A stretch of DNA of 40,532 bases from an uncultured Selenomonadales bacterium (GCA_947165295.1 CAMUZU010000019.1:1-40532); one strand, 5' to 3'. Numbered from the stretch's first letter, positions 15,772 to 24,303 are shown. Numbers and translations are program-made. The notes: generated by a model from the letters alone, not told the origin.

Positions 15772-17361
15772 ATGAACTTACACGAAATATTCTTCGGCAC
15801 GGAAAAAGTTTTCAACCGCAAAGTCGCCATTTTCCACGCCGCGATTTTTTTTGCCGCAGTCGCGTTCCTGTACATGTTTTCGGTTTCGACAAGCCCGCGC
15901 TGTGAAAGTTTCGGCGACGATTCGGCAATCTTCCAAGCCGTCGGCAAATGTTGGACACTCGGCGCGTTGCCTTACGTCGGCACGTTCGAGAACAAAGGCG
16001 CGCTCCTGTTCTCCGTCGACGCGTTGGGTTACCTGCTTTGTCCGCGTGTCGGAATTTTTTTGTTGCAGATACCGTTCATGTACCTGTCGATGTTGTTCAC
16101 GTGGCGGGCGGTCGAGCTGTACTGTTCGCAACGAAAAGTTTTGGCGGTTTGGCTGCTGATGATTCTTTGGCGGGCGGCGATTTTTTACGAGGGCAACCGC
16201 ACGGAAGAATATTCGATGCCGTTTCTGTTGGCGGGGACGTATTTTTTCCTGCGTTGGCTGCGCGACGGGAAAAATTTTCTTCCGCCGACGGTCGGTTTCG
16301 CATACGGGCTGGGCTTCGGCGCGTGTGTACTGTTGCGCACGACCAACGGCCTGCCGATTTGCTGTTACGTGTTGTTGACGACATTCATGTTGATTCGGGC
16401 GGGCGCGTTCAAAAACATTGCTCAAAACTTCCTGAGCTTTTGGACGGGCTTCGCGACAATTTGCCTGCCGTTCGTGATTTACTTCGCCGCAAACGGTGCG
16501 CTGTACGAAATGCTTTACGGGACGATTCTGCTCAACGTCAGCCACGCAACGAGTTTCAATCCGAGCCGCGCAGATTTTTGGGACTTCATGGTGCCGTATT
16601 TTATCTTGCGATTGAACTTGCTGATATGGTTCGTCGTCGCAAGTTTTGTTGCCGTCGCCTTCAATCGTCGCAGTAAATTGGCGTGGAGCGGACTTTTCAC
16701 GGGCGCGGCATTGCTGTTCATACTGATGAAAAGTCGGCCGTTTTACGGTTACCCCGAATTAATCGCCGCGCTTTTGCCGCTGATGTTCGCCGTGTTCGTC
16801 GAGTTGCGGGCAAAGTTGTTGATGCCAAAAATTTTTTTGCGTCGGGTGATTTACTCCGTGCTGTTCGTAAGTTTGTTGACTTGCGCGGGCTTGCAAGCCT
16901 CGTATATGTACAGGACGTTTTCAAATTTCGCGAACGCGGAAACGAAAGCTCTTGTTCGCGAAGAACGGCAAATGATTCACGACTTGCAGGCGCACATTCC
17001 CGCCGACGAAAAAAATTCCGTCATGATTTGGGGCGAAAGTCGGTCAATAGGCATTTTTATCTTGGAGTCGGACATTGTGCCGCGCTGTCGATTTTTCGGC
17101 AACGTGACTTGTTTTTTTGGCAAGAACGATCCCGCCGTTATCGACGAGTGGCTTGAAACTGCCCGACGTTTGCGCCCGAAGTGGATTCTTTACAACGCGC
17201 TGTCCGAAGAATTTTCGGGCAACGAGATGAATTTCTTCAAGCGCAATTTCCGTCGACAACGAAATTCCGACGTCGAAAAAATTTTGGACGCGGATTACGT
17301 TTTGGTCGACGAGTTTACGCGAGGTTACACGATGAAACTTTATCGGTTGAAGAAGCGATGA
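15772..17361 (+). CDS. GT-C-like integral membrane glycosyltransferase (ArnT/PMT type)
   Basis: A 529-residue protein with roughly ten hydrophobic helices between residues 18 and 375, followed by a soluble C-terminal domain of about 150 residues. Near the start the loop CESFGDDSAIFQAVGKC holds an acidic D/E pair, and the next block is YVGTFENKGALLF. This layout is typical of GT-C enzymes that use polyprenyl-phosphate sugars on the outer face of the membrane. The donor and acceptor cannot be told. ATG 15772 follows GAGG by seven bases. The downstream FAD oxidoreductase start is one base after the stop, so the two formed an operon probably concerned with surface glycans. Confidence 0.72.
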   Translation: MNLHEIFFGTEKVFNRKVAIFHAAIFFAAVAFLYMFSVSTSPRCESFGDDSAIFQAVGKCWTLGALPYVGTFENKGALLFSVDALGYLLCPRVGIFLLQIPFMYLSMLFTWRAVELYCSQRKVLAVWLLMILWRAAIFYEGNRTEEYSMPFLLAGTYFFLRWLRDGKNFLPPTVGFAYGLGFGACVLLRTTNGLPICCYVLLTTFMLIRAGAFKNIAQNFLSFWTGFATICLPFVIYFAANGALYEMLYGTILLNVSHATSFNPSRADFWDFMVPYFILRLNLLIWFVVASFVAVAFNRRSKLAWSGLFTGAALLFILMKSRPFYGYPELIAALLPLMFAVFVELRAKLLMPKIFLRRVIYSVLFVSLLTCAGLQASYMYRTFSNFANAETKALVREERQMIHDLQAHIPADEKNSVMIWGESRSIGIFILESDIVPRCRFFGNVTCFFGKNDPAVIDEWLETARRLRPKWILYNALSEEFSGNEMNFFKRNFRRQRNSDVEKILDADYVLVDEFTRGYTMKLYRLKKR

Positions 17362-17362
17362 C

Positions 17363-18723
17363 ATGCAACGTGCGATTATCATCACGAATAGAGCGACTCC
17401 GTCGGCGGCATTTCAAAAACCGTCGTCCACAACGGCAACCGCATGGACATTGGTCCGCATCGTTTTTACTCGAAATTTGAGGAAGTCAACGCTTGGTGGA
17501 AACGTATGTTGCCCGACGAAAATTCCGACGGCGAACGAGTTCTGCTCAAGAAGAATCGTTTCACGCGGATTTTGTTTCGCGGAAAATTTTTCGATTACCC
17601 CGTCAAGCTCAACGCCGCGACGTTTGAAAATCTCGGCTTGCTTGAAACGCTCAAGGTCGGCGGCAGTTACTTCAAGAGTTTGCTTTTCAAGCGCGACGAA
17701 AATTCGCTGGAAGATTTCTTCGTCAACCGCTTCGGTCGGAAACTTTATTCGATGTTCTTCGAGAGTTACACCGAAAAAGTTTGGGGACGTCACCCGAAAA
17801 AAATTTCGCCTGAGTGGGGCGCGCAACGCGTCAAAGGTCTGTCGGGCGTCGCCGTGCTCAAAAACATGTTCGACAAATTTTTTCACCGCACGCCGCGAAA
17901 AGTCGAAACAGCACTTGCCGATACTTTCTATTACCCGAAATTCGGTTCGGGTCAAATGTGGGAAGTCACCGCACGAGAGTCCGCACGCAACGGCGCACAA
18001 ATTCTTTTGAACTCGAAGGTCACGCAAATTCACCGCAAAGCCGATGGCACGATCGAAGGCGTCACTTGCCTGCGCGACGGCGAAAAATTTTTCGTGCCCT
18101 GCGACGTGCTGTTGTCGTCAATGCCTCTGAAAGATTTGGTTGCGGGCATGAACGGCGTCCCCGTCGAAATTCAAGCCATTGCCGAAGGTCTGCCGTACCG
18201 CAATTACATTATCGTCGGCGTGGCGGTCGACAAGCTGAATTTGAACGTGCCCGACCATTGGGTTTACGTTCAAGGCTCCGACGTGAAAATGGGCAGGTTT
18301 GTCGTCTTCAACAATTGGTCAAGCGCCATGCTCAACGACGAGAAAACTTTTTGGATTGGCTTGGAATATTTTTGCCGCGAAGGCGACGAACTTTGGACAA
18401 GCTCCGACGACAAACTTGCCGCGCTTGCGACGAGTGAACTGCTCAAGAAAAATTTAATCACCGCCGCCGACGAAGTCAAAGATTTTCACGTCGAACGCGT
18501 GCGAAAAGCTTATCCCGCGTACTTTGACACTTACGAACGGATTGACGAGTTGCGAAATTTTCTGGACGAGAGCGCGAATCTTTTTTGTATCGGGCGCAAC
18601 GGTCAGCACCGTTACAACAATATCGATCACTCCATGTGCACCGCGTTTGAGGCAGTGAAAGACATTCTGTCGGGCACTGTCGACAAGTCCAACGTTTGGG
18701 GCGTCAATCCCGAAGCCGTATAA
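17363..18723 (+). pseudogene. FAD-dependent amine-oxidase-like protein, Rossmann motif deleted and frame lost
   Basis: The original start MQRAIII (17363-17383) is present one base after the upstream gene. The expected dinucleotide fold (GxGxxG and about 25 residues) is absent, replaced by 11 bases. The frame needed for the rest begins at 17395 with DSVGGISKTVVHNGNRMDIG and stays open to 18723. From the first internal ATG (17443) 426 residues can be read, including MDIGPHRFYSKFEEVNAWW, FFESYTEKVWGRHPKKISPE and a C-terminal FCIGRNGQHRYNNIDHSM. The family is the NAD(P)/FAD-dependent protoporphyrinogen-oxidase or UDP-galactopyranose-mutase-like group that travels with glycosyltransferases. Without the FAD-binding start the product should be inactive. 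The clean remainder suggests a recent deletion. Confidence 0.8.
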
Positions 18724-18727
18724 AAAA

Positions 18728-18756
18728 CTCCCGCCGATTGTTCGACGGGGTTTTTT
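18728..18756 (+). terminator. Rho-independent terminator
   Basis: CCCGCCGA (18730-18737) pairs with TCGACGGG (18742-18749) with one mismatch, followed by six T (18751-18756). It closes the glycosyltransferase-oxidoreductase operon. Confidence 0.75.
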
Positions 18757-18800
18757 GTTGATGGCAGCGGCGTTGTCGCAATTCAAGTTTTGTGTGAATC

Positions 18801-18812
18801 TACTTTCTTTCG
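18801..18812 (+). repeat. Triple-hairpin repeat copy C, left half of hairpin 1
   Basis: TACTTTCTTTCG is the 5' arm of hairpin 1. Its partner arm CGAAAGAAAGTA is at 19900-19911, on the other side of the IS30 element. Confidence 0.75.
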
Positions 18813-18824
18813 GCGCGCGAATTG

Positions 18825-19808
18825 TCAAACGAAGTGCAACGGGGTTGAAAACCACACTTCCCACGGACTTTTGTAACCCAAACATTTTCGTGGTCGCTTG
18901 TTCAACTGCTCAACCACCGCTTGTAAAGTTTCCTCGCTCAGCTCGTTGAAGTCAAAGCCTTTAGGAAAATATTCCCGAAGCAACCCGTTCGTGTTCTCAT
19001 TGCTTCCGCGCTCCCATGGGTGTCGGGGTTTAGGAAAGTAGAACTCTACTCCTAATTCTTTGGTAACGTTGCCATGTCGACGAAATTCTCTTCCTCTATC
19101 CGGCGTTATCGAATGTAGCGGTTCTCTAACCAAAAGTTTTATCATTGCTTGCTCTACTTCTTTATCGTCAAGTTTTGATATTTTTGTGGCAAAGAGAAAG
19201 CGACTTTTTCTGTCGACCAAAGTCAACAATGCGGCTTTTCCAAACTTGCCTAAAACGGTATCCGCCTCGAAATCGCCAAGCCGACTGCGTTCATTTGCTT
19301 CGACGGGACGCGCTGACAATTCGTTCGTGATTGGAATTTTCCCGCGATTGGACACATAACCTTTCGGGCGGCGCGGTTTGCCACGGTGGCGCAGTCTTCT
19401 TATCGCACCGCGATTACCTGTCGAACGTTTCTGCTCGGGCGTGTCGAACATGCCTGCGTAAATCGCCCGATAAATCGTCTTGTAACTTACCCGAATCGGA
19501 TAATTTTCAAGCTTCAATCGCTGCGCAATTTGTTCGGGCGACCAACGGTTATCAAGGAAAAGTATCTTGACGAGGTTGAACAATTCGGGCTGTGCAAGCT
19601 TTTTGTGCGGACAAGATTTTTTGCGACGGCGTTGGTAACATGCTTGCGCTTTGCTCGGTGAATAATCTGTTGCGTTACGCTTGAGTTCGCGGGAAATGGT
19701 GGACTTGTTCCTGCCGAGGAGTTTGGCGATTTGGTAGCCGGACATGCCTTGTGCCCGATAGAACATTAGCATTTCGCGCTCTGTTATGCTAAGATGTTTG
19801 TAACTCAC
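18825..19808 (-). CDS. IS30 family transposase
   Basis: A 327-residue transposase. The N-terminal helix-turn-helix is LSITEREMLMFYRAQGMSGY followed by QIAKLLGRNKSTISRELKRN. The DDE core follows: first D in GDFEADTVLGKFGKAALLTLVDR, second D in HSITPDRGREFRRH, and the Glu in ERGSNENTNGLLREYFPKG. All three catalytic residues and the full length are present, so it could be active. The start is GTG 19808 after AGGAGA. The start and ribosome site lie within a large inverted repeat (19804-19820 with 19847-19861). Confidence 0.93.
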   Translation of the reverse strand: MSYKHLSITEREMLMFYRAQGMSGYQIAKLLGRNKSTISRELKRNATDYSPSKAQACYQRRRKKSCPHKKLAQPELFNLVKILFLDNRWSPEQIAQRLKLENYPIRVSYKTIYRAIYAGMFDTPEQKRSTGNRGAIRRLRHRGKPRRPKGYVSNRGKIPITNELSARPVEANERSRLGDFEADTVLGKFGKAALLTLVDRKSRFLFATKISKLDDKEVEQAMIKLLVREPLHSITPDRGREFRRHGNVTKELGVEFYFPKPRHPWERGSNENTNGLLREYFPKGFDFNELSEETLQAVVEQLNKRPRKCLGYKSPWEVWFSTPLHFV

Positions 19809-19861
19809 GGTATCTCCTGCCTTTGTAAGAGGTTACAAATTTTTTAGCAGGATACTGTGAG
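19804..19861 (-). promoter_or_regulatory. Stem sequestering the transposase ribosome site and start
   Basis: CTCACGGTATCTCCTGC (19804-19820) pairs with GCAGGATACTGTGAG (19847-19861), with an inner hairpin TTTGTAA/TTACAAA (19822-19828 with 19832-19838). In a transcript entering from outside the element, the AGGAGA site and the GTG start would be in the stem. This is a common way for insertion sequences to stay silent under read-through. Confidence 0.6.
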
Positions 19862-19899
19862 TTTTTCATCTGTTGCACTTGGATTGTACATTCGCGCAG

Positions 19900-19985
19900 C
19901 GAAAGAAAGTATCAAAGAAAGCCGCGCTTGCTGTGATACATCCTGTATCACGCGCAAGCGGTGTGGCCGTCATCCGTGACGGCCG
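19900..19985 (+). repeat. Triple-hairpin repeat copy C, right part
   Basis: It contains the 3' arm of hairpin 1 (19900-19911), hairpin 2 with GCTTGC/GCAAGC and GTGATAC/GTATCAC around ATCCT (19924-19959), and hairpin 3 GGCCGTCAT/GTGACGGCC with one T-G wobble (19965-19984). Confidence 0.8.
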
Positions 19986-20010
19986 GATTTACGTTTGTAA
20001 TTGCGTCAAC

Positions 20011-20043
20011 AAAAAAACCCGTCACCAACGACGGGAATTTTTT
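20011..20043 (-). terminator. Rho-independent terminator of the transglycosylase gene
   Basis: CCCGTC (20018-20023) pairs with GACGGG (20030-20035), flanked by seven A on one side and six T on the other. It can therefore act in both directions. It overlaps the last codons and stop of the minus-strand gene. Confidence 0.75.
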
Positions 20044-21028
20044 ATTGCGCAAGGACGATTTCTTCAATGCGGGCACTTTCGGCCTCGGTCGAGCTGATAA
20101 CGCCCATTTTTTCCATCGCGTCAATGACGACAAGCTGACGTTTCTTGGCAAGTCGGAAGTCGACATACGGCGAATAGAGACTTGGCGCGTTCGGAAGTCC
20201 CGCAAGCATTGCGCATTCGGCAATTGTCAAGTCGGCGGGCTCCTTGCCGAAGTAGCCGTGCGACGCGTCGTAAATGCCGTAGAAGTTCGAGCCGAAGTAA
20301 ATCACGTTCAGATAAATCTCAAGGATTTTGTCTTTCTTGAAGTCGCGCTCCATGTTCATCGACAGCACGAGTTCTTCGGCTTTGCGCGTGAAAGTTTGTT
20401 CGCTGGTGAGGAACAAATTCTTGACGGTCTGCTGAGTTATGGTCGAGGCACCTTCCTGAATTTCGCCCGCCTCCACGTTGACCAAAACCGCACGGGCAAT
20501 TCCGAACAGGTCGAAGCCTTTGTGCGTGTAAAAGCGTTGGTCTTCGACGGCGACGACGGCTTGACGCAAAAGGAACGGCATCTTGTCGAGCGTGACGTAA
20601 TGCGGGATTGTCTTTATCTTCGCGTCGACGGCGGGCTTGACCGAAGTCATGCGCCCAATCGAGTCGAAAAAGCCCATGTCGTCGGTTTGCGTTGAAGTCG
20701 GTTTGTCTTTGCGAACAATTTCTTCGACGGGCTTTCGTTCGTCGCGGTCGGAAACTTTGGCGTCGGCAATTTTCGTCGGGTCGAACGGCTTGTTGTTTCT
20801 GTCGTCGAAGAGCGTTTTAATTTCGGGCGCGCCGCTACTTTTGGGTTTGACTTCGTCGGCGAAAATTTCGTTCGAGACGGCACCGAAATAATCGGCGGGA
20901 TGTTCGGCCTTCGACGTGAGTGTCACCGCAAACGAAATCAGAAACGTTGCCGTCAACGCGAAACCGAGCTTGATTATCTTGAATATCACGCGGAACGAAC
21001 GCCGCGGCTTTGGTTTGTCTTGAGCCAA
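20042..21028 (-). CDS. mtgA: Monofunctional peptidoglycan glycosyltransferase (GT51)
   Basis: A 328-residue enzyme that polymerises lipid II into glycan strands on the outer face of the inner membrane. One membrane helix lies at residues about 18-38, after a basic cytoplasmic tail. A poorly conserved, charged linker of about 100 residues follows. The GT51 domain has E162 in VEDQRFYTHKGFDLFGIARA, then EGASTITQQTVKN and RKAEELVLSMNMERDFKKDK followed by ILEIYLN. No transpeptidase domain is present. I start at TTG 21028, nine bases after GGGAG; the longer frame adds residues with no ribosome site. The linker is longer than in proteobacterial MtgA. Confidence 0.88.
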   Translation of the reverse strand: MAQDKPKPRRSFRVIFKIIKLGFALTATFLISFAVTLTSKAEHPADYFGAVSNEIFADEVKPKSSGAPEIKTLFDDRNNKPFDPTKIADAKVSDRDERKPVEEIVRKDKPTSTQTDDMGFFDSIGRMTSVKPAVDAKIKTIPHYVTLDKMPFLLRQAVVAVEDQRFYTHKGFDLFGIARAVLVNVEAGEIQEGASTITQQTVKNLFLTSEQTFTRKAEELVLSMNMERDFKKDKILEIYLNVIYFGSNFYGIYDASHGYFGKEPADLTIAECAMLAGLPNAPSLYSPYVDFRLAKKRQLVVIDAMEKMGVISSTEAESARIEEIVLAQ

Positions 21029-21119
21029 AAAAATTACTCCCTTGCGAAAATCTTGCAGGAAGTATATCACAAACTGATTCGTGTCGCCACAATTTTTTCA
21101 GAAACGGCGCATGACTTTT

Positions 21120-21680
21120 TCAGTCGATGAACTTGATGACCCGTGCGGGGTTGCCGACGGCGACGGCGTTGTCGGGCACGTCTTTGGTGACGATTGAGCC
21201 CGTGCCGACAATCGCGTTTTCGCCAATCGTCACGCCGGGCAAGATGCTGACTCGTGCGCCAATCCACGCGTTGCGCTTGATGTGAATTTCTTTCGTGTAA
21301 ATGACGCGAATATTTTTCGGCTCATGGTTGACGGTCAACAGCGCGACTTCCGGTCCCATCATTACGCCATCTTCAATCGTGATTGTGCCGACGGACATAA
21401 CCGTCAAGCCGTGGTTCGCCAAAATATTTTTGCCGAGGAAAACTCTGCACGCGGCGTCAATTTGGAACGGCGGAATCAGGAAGTTCGTCGCGTCGAAATT
21501 GCCGTTGAACAGTTCGCGCTCCAGCTCCCAAATTTTTTGACGGTCGTTCGGGTCGGTTTGATTGATGAGCCAGCAAAGGTGCCCGCAACGAGCAAATTCG
21601 CCGTGAGCGTCGCGCACATAATCGGCGTCGTCGAAAACGTGGCAGTGTTGCCCGCTGCGAAGTTTTTCAAATGCGTTCAC
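21120..21680 (-). CDS. Sugar O-acetyltransferase, maltose/galactoside acetyltransferase type
   Basis: A 186-residue left-handed beta-helix acetyltransferase. The N-terminal part (NAFEKLRSGQHCHVFDDADY) is the Maa domain. The hexapeptide turns are visible from about residue 85: GLTVMSVGTITIEDGVMMGP, then HIKRNAWIGARVSILPGVTI, GENAIVGTGSIVTKDVPDN and AVAVGNPARVIKFI. The catalytic His falls in LLTVNHEP. It acetylates a sugar using acetyl-CoA; the true acceptor is unknown. The start is GTG 21680 behind AGGA; the longer frame has no support. The gene follows the HNH gene, 123 bases downstream of its stop. Confidence 0.88.
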   Translation of the reverse strand: MNAFEKLRSGQHCHVFDDADYVRDAHGEFARCGHLCWLINQTDPNDRQKIWELERELFNGNFDATNFLIPPFQIDAACRVFLGKNILANHGLTVMSVGTITIEDGVMMGPEVALLTVNHEPKNIRVIYTKEIHIKRNAWIGARVSILPGVTIGENAIVGTGSIVTKDVPDNAVAVGNPARVIKFID

Positions 21681-21712
21681 AAGTATCAAGTCCTTTCGAT
21701 AAATTTTGCAAT

Positions 21713-21850
21713 TCAGTAGCCCAAAGTCTTCAGCCACGCGTCAACTTGCTTTTGAACTTCGTCGGGCGAGTCTTGACAATCTTTGCCGACAATCGCAAGT
21801 CCGTCAAGAATTTTTCTTTCGACCGTACGGAGGTCTTTTTCTTCCCAAAT
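21713..21850 (-). other. Protein-like tail in a second frame after the HNH nuclease
   Basis: In the frame ending at TGA 21713-21715 about 45 codons read NTLTIWEEKDLRTVERK then ILDGLAIVGKDCQDSPDEVQ and KQVDAWLKTLGY. The charge pattern and codon use look like a real C-terminus, not a shadow. It overlaps the last codons of the HNH gene in a different frame. It could be the displaced end of that protein after a one-base shift, or the end of a gene interrupted by the nuclease. I do not recognise the family. Confidence 0.4.
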
Positions 21851-22277
21851 CGTAAGCGTATTGCAAATTTTGCTTGTACGTCACCCACTGGAGATTATCG
21901 ACTCGATTGTTTTTTGTGTTGCCGTCCTTGTGGTGAACGACGGGCAGATTATCGGGATTCGGAATAAACGCCCGTGCAACAAGAACATGAATCAGATAAG
22001 TCTTCAGTTTGCCATTTTCGGTGAAAGTAGCTTTGGGGTAACCTTTCGAGTCCTTGCAAGTGCTGAGGATTCGCGGCTTTCTGCCTTTGAAGCTTTTGAC
22101 GCGCCCGTAATTGCTGATTTGGTAGTTTCCTTCGTGCCCTTCAATGTCGCGCCAAACTTCGCCGAGAGTTTTTTCGAGCTGTTGAGTGAATTCGTCGATG
22201 AGCGCAACTTCGATTTCGGTTGTCGCCTGTTCCTTCAACAGCGACAAGAGTATCGACACGGTTGCTTCGTCTCGCAT
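21804..22277 (-). CDS. HNH endonuclease with NUMOD4 motif
   Basis: A 157-residue protein. After an N-terminal helical segment, a NUMOD4 motif is seen (LGEVWRDIEGHEGNYQISNY then GRVKSFKG). The HNH core follows, with HVLVARAFIPNPDNLPVVHH and KDGNTKNNRVDNLQWVT. Such proteins are homing-type or phage-borne nucleases. The start ATG 22277 has AAGGAG six bases upstream. The C-terminus (RKRPPYGRKKNS) looks odd: in another frame, downstream of about position 21850, a protein-like sequence continues to 21713, so a frameshift or the tail of another gene is possible. Confidence 0.8.
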   Translation of the reverse strand: MRDEATVSILLSLLKEQATTEIEVALIDEFTQQLEKTLGEVWRDIEGHEGNYQISNYGRVKSFKGRKPRILSTCKDSKGYPKATFTENGKLKTYLIHVLVARAFIPNPDNLPVVHHKDGNTKNNRVDNLQWVTYKQNLQYAYDLGRKRPPYGRKKNS

Positions 22278-22383
22278 AATAATCGCTCCTTTGTGTTTGA
22301 CAAAACACGCCGAAACGATTAAGATTGACGAACTGAAAAGGTTTGACTCGCCGCTTCGACGTGTTGGTTTACTGAACAAGCAA

Positions 22384-22412
22384 ACTGTAACACAAACGAG
22401 GTTGCGGGTCAA
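22384..22412 (-). promoter_or_regulatory. Promoter upstream of the HNH gene
   Basis: On the minus strand there is TTGACC (22407-22412), a 17-base spacer and TACAGT (22384-22389). It lies 107 bases before the ATG, leaving an untranslated leader of about 100 bases. Confidence 0.5.
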
Positions 22413-22432
22413 ATTTTTTTGTCAAAAGTACC

Positions 22433-23266
22433 TCAGTGTGTTGCTTTGAGATATTGCAGGTCGCCGAACCAATAAGACGCAGTCGTCCCGCCGTCAATCA
22501 GGAAGTCCGCGCCGCTAATGAAACGTCCGCGACTGCTCATGAGAAATTCGGCAAGGTCGCCCACTTCGTCGGGAGTGCCCGCACGTCCCGCAGGAGACGC
22601 TTGCAACATCTTGCGGTAACCGTCGCCGCGAACACCTTTAAGTTCGTCCGCCGCCAAAGGCGTGATGATTATGCCGGGGCTGATTGAGTTGACGGTCGCG
22701 CCGCGTTTGCCCCACGGTGTCGCTTGACCAGCCACGCGCAGGACATTGCAACGTTTCGAGTACTGGTAAGCTTTGAGCGTGTCGGTTATCGTCTGCAGGA
22801 ACGGCAACTTGAGCAACTCTTCGGTCGGTGTCGTCGCAAGCTGAAAGTTTTGTTCCTCCGTGAGCGCGTCGAGCCTGTGACCCGATTGCGACGAAATGAC
22901 AACGCCTGAACCGCCGTCCGCGATAATTTTGCCGAACTCTTCAAGCAGGACAGCCGTGCCGTACAAGTCGACGCGCAAAATTTTTTCGACGGGTGCTTGA
23001 CTTGGTGACACGCCCGCCGCGCAGATTAAATTCTTCACCGCGCCGAAAGTTTGTGCGTGTTCGACGAGTTTCAAAATCGATTCACGGCTTGAAATGTCGA
23101 CAGCGATTGCCGAAGTGTCAAAGCCCGCGTCGTCAAAAATTTTCGCCGCCGATTGAGCCGTGTCAAGTTTCAAGTCGCCGAGGACAACTTTCTTGCCCGC
23201 GCCGACACGCCGAGCGATTGCCTGCCCGATTGAGCCGGTGCCGACAAGTACAACAACGTCTTTCAT
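22433..23266 (-). CDS. Short-chain dehydrogenase/reductase
   Basis: A 277-residue SDR. The cofactor site is VVLVGTGSIGQAIARRV at residues 4-20, followed by an acidic residue in VVLGDLKLD that suggests NAD preference. N-A-A-G-like ICAAGVSPSQ is near residue 85. The catalytic Ser lies in VVISSQSGH, and Y-x-x-x-K is YQYSK near residue 168. The C-terminus has PGIIITPLA and an ordinary GADFLIDGG end. The substrate is unknown. ATG 23266 follows GGGAGG by seven bases. It lies 21 bases downstream of a DUF362 gene, so the two are probably one transcript. Confidence 0.9.
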   Translation of the reverse strand: MKDVVVLVGTGSIGQAIARRVGAGKKVVLGDLKLDTAQSAAKIFDDAGFDTSAIAVDISSRESILKLVEHAQTFGAVKNLICAAGVSPSQAPVEKILRVDLYGTAVLLEEFGKIIADGGSGVVISSQSGHRLDALTEEQNFQLATTPTEELLKLPFLQTITDTLKAYQYSKRCNVLRVAGQATPWGKRGATVNSISPGIIITPLAADELKGVRGDGYRKMLQASPAGRAGTPDEVGDLAEFLMSSRGRFISGADFLIDGGTTASYWFGDLQYLKATH

Positions 23267-23287
23267 GTGAAAACCTCCCGAAAAATT

Positions 23288-24271
23288 TTAACCGACTTCG
23301 ACAAGTTCGTAAGCTTTGTTGCCCATGTTGAGCTGAGCCATTGCCGTGAGTTGTCGCAGACCTTGACGCGATTCAATTCGCTCGCGCAAGTCTTTGGTGT
23401 CGGCGGCGGCGTAAACCAAGTCAACCGACGCTTGATCAATCGCAAGGATGTCCGTCGACGCAAGGATACCGATGTCCGCGCACGTCGGTTCTTTCGCTGA
23501 AGTGCCCGCGCAGTCGCAGTCGACGCTCATTCGCCGCATGACGTTCAAAAAGACAATCTGCTTGCCGAAGTGGTCACAAATCGCCTTGCCGCTGTCCGCC
23601 ATGAGTTCCATGAGCAATTCGCCCGTGACCCATTTGCCGTAGTCTTGCACGCCGTGAACTTGAAGCTTGCCGACTTTGCCCGACGCGCAACCAATCGCAA
23701 TATTTTTGAGACTGCCGCCGAAGCCGCCCATTGCGTGGCCTTTGAAGTGCGTCAACACAATCAGCGAATCATAGTTCGTCAAGTGCACGCCCATGGCAAC
23801 TTCCTTGAGATGCAAGCCGCCGTTGACGGGAAAGTTGACGTCGCCGTCCGCGTCGATAATGTCGACGGGGCAAAACGTCCAGCCGTTCGTTTCCAAAGTT
23901 TTGCGGTGACGCTCCGTCGAAGAACGTGCTCCGCCGTAAGCGACATTCGCCTCGATAATCGTTGAGTTCGGAACTTGCGCCTGAAACGCCTTGACCATGT
24001 CCCGCGGCAAAATGTTGGGACCGTGCGGTTCGCCCGTGTGAAGTTTGATTGCAACGTTGCCCGTGACGGTTGAGTTGATTTTGTTGTACAGCGCGATTAA
24101 GTGTTCCGCGTCGATTGTCTTGGTGAAGTAGACCGTTGACTTTTCGGCGGCGGCGGAAGCGGTTTTCTCGACGGCGGCGGATTTATTTCCGCAACCCGTT
24201 AAACCGCCCGTCAAACCGACGAGACTTGCAATGCCGGCAAGCTTGACGAATTTTCTGCGCGTGATGTTCAT
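23288..24271 (-). CDS. Tat-exported DUF362 Fe-S-type lipoprotein
   Basis: A 327-residue protein. The N-terminus ITRRKFVKLAG is a twin-arginine signal, followed by a lipobox-like LTGC at residues 24-27, so it is probably a lipid-anchored protein folded before export. The rest is DUF362: IKLHTGEPHGPNILP, THFKGHAMGGFGGSLKNIAI, and the Cys-rich stretch with SVDCDCAGT and PTCADIGILASTD, which may bind an Fe-S cluster. The function of DUF362 is unknown. ATG 24271 follows GGGAGG. A paralogue lies at 27370-28425, with about 60 percent of residues shared by eye over the DUF362 core. Confidence 0.83.
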   Translation of the reverse strand: MNITRRKFVKLAGIASLVGLTGGLTGCGNKSAAVEKTASAAAEKSTVYFTKTIDAEHLIALYNKINSTVTGNVAIKLHTGEPHGPNILPRDMVKAFQAQVPNSTIIEANVAYGGARSSTERHRKTLETNGWTFCPVDIIDADGDVNFPVNGGLHLKEVAMGVHLTNYDSLIVLTHFKGHAMGGFGGSLKNIAIGCASGKVGKLQVHGVQDYGKWVTGELLMELMADSGKAICDHFGKQIVFLNVMRRMSVDCDCAGTSAKEPTCADIGILASTDILAIDQASVDLVYAAADTKDLRERIESRQGLRQLTAMAQLNMGNKAYELVEVG

Positions 24272-24303
24272 GGTTGAAACCTCCCGAAAATCTTTGCGAC
24301 AAA

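Larger units (their letters stand above)
18818..19893. mobile_element. IS30-family insertion sequence
   Basis: About 1.07 kb with one transposase gene. Imperfect terminal inverted repeats can be aligned: the left end has ATTGTCAAACGAAGTGCAAC (18821-18840), and the right end read on the minus strand has ATGTACAATCCAAGTGCAAC (19873-19892). They match at 15 of 20 positions, and the following TTGAAAA/ATGAAAA also agrees. The left repeat covers the end of the transposase gene. The exact tips and target duplication cannot be fixed because the target itself is palindromic (GCGCG on both sides). The element separates the two arms of hairpin 1 of repeat copy C. Confidence 0.85.
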
